Shown piece by piece: positions 59,971 through 64,000 of a stretch of DNA of 64,000 nt (the first letter of the stretch is position 1; each line of letters begins with the position of its first letter). The stretch covers positions 67,694,282 through 67,758,281 of the forward strand of contig CM056741.1 of the NCBI GenBank assembly GCA_029851415.1, written 5' to 3'. The notes below the pieces were generated by a model. It searched no databases. It was not told the DNA's origin and saw nothing but the letters and a program-made list of their open reading frames with translations. The DNA comes from Eretmocerus hayati (lineage: Eukaryota; Arthropoda; Insecta; Hymenoptera; Aphelinidae). A program made the position numbers and the translations under genes.

Positions 59971-60351
59971 TTGATAAGTACCCAGGCAAGCCGTCAACCC
60001 CCCCCCCCCCCGAACCCGCTAATACATGGTTGCTCGAACCGAGAAGATTCTAACCGCATAGTAAGATCAATGCCAAAGTCGAGGAAGGCCCCCAAACCCG
60101 CGAATACCCTTACGCTTGAACTGAAAATCTTGACGAGAAAAGTTGATCCTCAATCCAAGAAGGCTCTCAAATCGGTACATCCCTGGATCCTTGACCTGGA
60201 TTTCTGGCAGGCAAAGAATCACGTCCAAAGTCCAGTAGGAAAGCCTCCTACTGGGTGCGTGGATGCTTCAAATGTGAGTTCTGTCGATAGAGAAATCAAT
60301 CTTATAACCCTTGAGAGAGGGCCCAGACTCCCGCAAATATCTAAATGCTGA
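59971..60351 (+). other. Degenerate 78-bp tandem repeat with an open 26-codon repeat frame
   Basis: Motifs of the form (A)AGGCCCCCAAACCCGC, ACGCTTGAACTG and similar recur at about 78-80 bp spacing. The element GAACTG/GACCTGG appears at about 60117, 60197 and 60353 (two periods). The plus frame is open for 126 codons and its translation is itself repetitive: SRKAPKPANT.. and SKKALKSVHP.. each start a unit of about 25-26 residues, and flanking units are weaker. Whether this is a decayed minisatellite or a real repeat protein is undecided. No known domain is recognised. Confidence 0.45.
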
Positions 60352-60699
60352 ACTGGAGATTCCTCGGGAGACTCAATGCTGTAAACCGGGGTGACTTAGG
60401 AACATTTTTGTACTTTCGGTTTGAATCTTCCTACGATGCAAGCACATTTTATGGACTTGTAAAAAGTCAAAATGTCAGTCTCAACTTTAGCTACGAGATG
60501 GTGTGTCTACATTTCCCTGTACTCGACAAATCATTCGTTAAAACAGGCCGTACAAAGTCACCCCGATTAGCGCGAACGCGTATTACGCTGCTAGCGTATC
60601 AAAACTATGGTTCTCTTGCAGAGTTTCAAAGGGCTAGGACGCACCCAACACGCTGATATTTTGCAATCGCTATCAGCAAAATTTGCCCTGTTTCGATAT

Positions 60700-62107
60700 G
60701 AATCTTCCCTGAGGTCAATTCAAGCCTCCTAATAGTAAATCAAATCTTTTCGTCCCCGCGGGTCTCTAAAACTACTCAAATAGTTTCGTTTTGTTACCAT
60801 TATACGATATCTGAAGTCCTGGAGACCGATACTTCAAGTCATATATCAAGTTATATCAAGTCATCCTCGATAAATCATCGAAATGTGATCAATCATGTTT
60901 ACATTGATTAGCATTCCGAGCTCATATGAGTACTCCGTTGGATGTATTTCGAGCAGTGCTATTGTGGATGAAGAGATTTAGCAATGGTCGTGCCATCTTA
61001 GCGATTGAGGATAGTCACTCGTATAGTTTTAGGGCCACATTACGTTCACAATCCGAGCAGCTCGAGCTCACTCTGAAAAATGTTCAAACGCCTTTTTCGG
61101 AATGATACGAGTAGAACTCACACTCTAATCATGGGCTGTTGCAAATCTTTTTCCTCCGATGTATATATAAAAACTAACAAGATGCACCCTTGAGAGCTCA
61201 AAGAGAACGTGTCCGGTCCATTTACTGAGCGTCCTGAGATTCATTGCGAAAACAGCCTGTTGCTCATAGCAACTCAAGAAATTAGCTTGGTTCTCGTTTC
61301 GGGTGCATCTTATCCCTCTTAAACCACTGTCATCGTGTTCTGCATGTCAAAATACTTAGAAAGTCACAGTTATGATGCGTTTGTGGCCTACTTCGTGGAT
61401 GCGTCCACACCTCGGTTGACACAGCAAACAATGTACAAAATTAGCCAAAACCGCTAAAAGTGACTTTTTATGGAGAATCCGTGTTTTGCAATGTTGGAAA
61501 AAAAATCTGACGCGCGTGTGGGCGCAAAACTGGGGTCGGATTCGGTTTCTGCGTTGAAAAATACACAGAGAAATTAGGTTCCCCTGAGCTGGACATTTCA
61601 GGCTCAAAATTTTGTCGTCCAGTGTTTAACAATTTCGAGCTGTTTCAATTTTTCTCATTCCAGTGTGGGTAAAAAATGCAAATCTTGTACGGATCGATTA
61701 CCTCATTTTCCTATCTGACTATACAAAGAATCATATGATGCAGTTGAATCAGTAGTTTGTTCTTGATTTCATCGCGTTCAACGTCAATCATCGAAAGAAT
61801 TTGATTGCATTTCAATGTACATTGGAAGGAAATGTACATTGAAATGCTTGTCGAACGATACAGGATAAATTTCATTGTACATCGTATTTCAACAACAAAT
61901 GTTGCAGGTTTTGCATTTCGACAATGTTTCCGTGATAATTATCACGACTGGTGGTTCGGTTCGTGACTTCTTTCATTACCAGTTCTGATTTAGAATGAGT
62001 TCAGATTCGGTCGTATTCGTATTAATCGGCGGGCTTGCAAAAAAGTGAGACTCATAAAAAGAATTGTGGAAACTGGAAAGAAATTCGTTGCCAAGTGACA
62101 GAACGAG
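60700..62107. other. Intergenic DNA upstream of the transferrin-like gene
   Basis: Mostly AT-rich with no gene recognised. It contains a perfect 17-bp hairpin (61806-61846) and should hold the promoter and 5' UTR of the downstream gene. Confidence 0.4.
61806..61846. repeat. Perfect short hairpin
   Basis: GCATTTCAATGTACATT, a 7-base loop, and the exact inverted copy. Related blocks (TTTCATTGTACATCGTATTT) follow within 50 bp. Function unknown. Confidence 0.85.
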
Positions 62108-63975
62108 ATGATTTGTTGTGATTCTGTCAGCAAGTGTAGCTGTTTAATTGCCATCACACTCGCTCTAATCTGCGCAGTCGTGGATTCTGGATCAAGTACA
62201 AAACTTTCTTATTCCTGTTGCTTCCATTACATTAATATCTCGTTCCTACACCCAGAGAGTGAAAAATATAGCTATGTATCCGTGATTCCTATGAATACAT
62301 ATTGCCTGATTGCAAATTTATTGAGATTGCAGGAAATGCAAATTATTTTAGAGTTAACTCATATAAGGTTGTGTGACACGCTCGAAAGACTTTTCCGAGG
62401 ACTTATCTTCCCAACTATCAGACGATTCGATCGAGTTATGAGACAATCGTTTTTCGTTAAAGTCGGATATTTTTACACAATATACATTCTTTTTTCTTTT
62501 TCAAAGCTTCACTCATAGAAATGTCAGTAACGATGATTTATTAATAATATTTTTCTTCTCCCAAGTTAGATACTGCATTCCTAAAATCAAACCTAGTGCG
62601 TCAGTTGCCATCAAAAAAGCATGCGAACGCCTAAGCGGTTCTCAAGATGAAATTCGCTGTATCCTCGCAGCTGACAGGTGAGCCTTGAATCGTTTTTGAA
62701 CCCTGTATCTAGCAAAAATTTGAATCCCAGTAGTGATCACAAGATTCCCAATACGATACATTTTGAAGATTGAACCAGCAGGAGTTTGAAGCTCAGTTCC
62801 CAACCAGCTGCGGGCTAATAATTTCAGTTCGATTCAATTTAGAATTAGAATTACGCTCTTGATTATACTAAGAGTACAGGATCAATTAGCTGAATCTGGG
62901 AGTGGAATCTCATCTATAACATGGACTCATCTCAACTCGTGGGATACTTGTTAGCAATTTATTACTTTTGATAACGATAGCATTATTTCAGATTAGAATG
63001 TCTCAAGTTACTTTCGAATCATCAAGTTGACTTCATGGTCGCGCAGCCAGAGGATTTGAAAATAATGCAAGCCAACAATGCGTCGGATGTCGTTGTAACC
63101 CACCAGCTCAAGAAATTTTCCAGGAGTACGTTATAATTTAGCATAATATCTCACTCCACCTGAAATGTCATAGAAGCATATCGATTATCTATGTAATGTA
63201 TGTACACAAGCAGTCTCAGGTTTTGTAAATCAATACCGCTTCAATCGAGACATATTTTCTCCAGTATTCCTTTACCAAGAGAATTAAATCAAATCTGTCA
63301 CTCCTTTAACTGCCCTCACCCGTATATTAATTGTAGAAATCTACTTTTCAATGAGGAGAGCACAGACTTCATAAGATACAAATTTTCACAAGAATCAGTA
63401 TCATCCCAATTCAAAAAGATATAAAAAGTGTGATATAATGATTCATCGAGAAAAAAAGTCGGCAAGATATATACAGTATATACTAGTTGCTCATTTTCAT
63501 CCAACAATAAAAGACCCATCGGAACCTGCGAACATATCCTCAATGGTTGAAAAGTCAGATGGTTTTGAAAATTTATTTAAAGTTTTTTATACGCAATTTT
63601 GGTGCTTCATCTGCAAGTACAGGGGAAACTCTGTAGTCGCGGACAAGAAAATGATATACCTCGATAGCTCCATGAGAATGACGCTTCAGTACTCGTTCAA
63701 TTCCGTATTTTGAGTTATCTTTTTGGAAACGTATCACCTGCGCATAAGGAGTTCCGACTGTATTCAAAGAAAAAAATGCTTAAAAGAGAATGAATTTCTT
63801 ACAGGGTCATCCCAAAGAGACGTAGACATGATTGTCATAATTAGGGGCGGTTCTAATGGTGGTTTGACGAAAGGCAAAAAATTGTGTTATGTTGGTCTTG
63901 AGCCAAGCCATATGAGTCAATACGATTATTATTACACGAATGTAAGTGATCCATCACTGAAGTTTAATAAATTTA
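62108..63975 (+). CDS. Transferrin-like protein, N-lobe start (gene continues past window)
   Basis: Four in-phase exons: 62108-62195 (ATG), 62566-62677, 62992-63125 and 63805-63975, giving the first 168 residues; a donor follows at 63976. A signal peptide (CSCLIAITLALICAVVDS) precedes IRYCIPKI, the usual start of a transferrin lobe. KKAC, IRCILAADR, LECLKLL, VDFMVAQPEDL, DVVVTHQLKKF and KKLCYVGLEP follow in the order of the family. Transferrins are secreted iron carriers; several insect paralogues have lost iron binding. Asp80 (VDF) fits the first iron ligand, but the usual tyrosine before AVAVVKK seems to be Val118 here (RDVDMIVIIRG). The paralogue (Tsf2 or Tsf3 type) cannot be decided from this part. 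Confidence 0.8.
63126..63804 (+). other. Intron 3 of the transferrin-like gene
   Basis: A 679-bp intron between A|GTACGT and TTACAG. It contains open frames on both strands (for example 63438-63713 plus), but the flanking exons already join in phase and match the family without an extra exon. Confidence 0.6.
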
Positions 63976-64000
63976 GTAAGTGATGCGTGTATGTTATGAG

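Noticed and set aside
63438..63713. Extra transferrin exon
   Set aside because: The flanking exons already join in phase and match the family without it, and the frame lacks splice sites.

Overview
The window is nuclear DNA of an animal, almost certainly an insect. It carries multi-exon genes with GT-AG introns from about 50 bp to over 6 kb, AT-rich noncoding DNA and many short non-autonomous transposons. The protein set (ADO, MARCHF5, IRP1/cytosolic aconitase, FBXW4, MFSD6, a transferrin-like protein) fits an insect and would suit Hymenoptera, but nothing seen here proves the order. Exon models were built by eye from reading frame, splice sites and recalled family sequences; no search or aligner was run.

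Layout. The 3' end of a plus-strand thiol dioxygenase gene (ADO, 3-329) faces a minus-strand MARCHF5 gene (1909-4919). A repeat-dominated stretch follows (about 5.1-15.5 kb) with foldback elements, a pogo/Tigger-like element and a nested hAT-like MITE. A minus-strand gene for an unrecognised proline-rich protein covers 15.5-21.2 kb. More repeats (21.2-28.6 kb) lead to the plus-strand IRP1/cytosolic aconitase gene (28762-45387, 14 coding exons, 891 aa), whose two largest introns hold foldback and TIR elements and a GC-rich block that may be an antisense promoter. FBXW4 (46643-49155, minus) is tail-to-tail with IRP1. MFSD6 (50971-57154, minus) follows. A gene-poor interval contains an odd degenerate 78-bp (26-codon) repeat near 60 kb. 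The 5' part of a transferrin-like gene (62108 to the window end, plus) closes the window.

The genes do not form one pathway. IRP1 and the transferrin-like gene both belong to iron biology and lie about 17 kb apart, but that proximity may be chance. The most unusual feature is the repeat landscape: more than ten hairpin-forming or TIR elements in 64 kb, two of which carry another element with TAAGG-type ends at their dyad centre, and one whose terminal repeat supplies a likely splice acceptor of the proline-rich gene. No bacterial-type system, CRISPR array, rRNA gene or virus-like gene was recognised.
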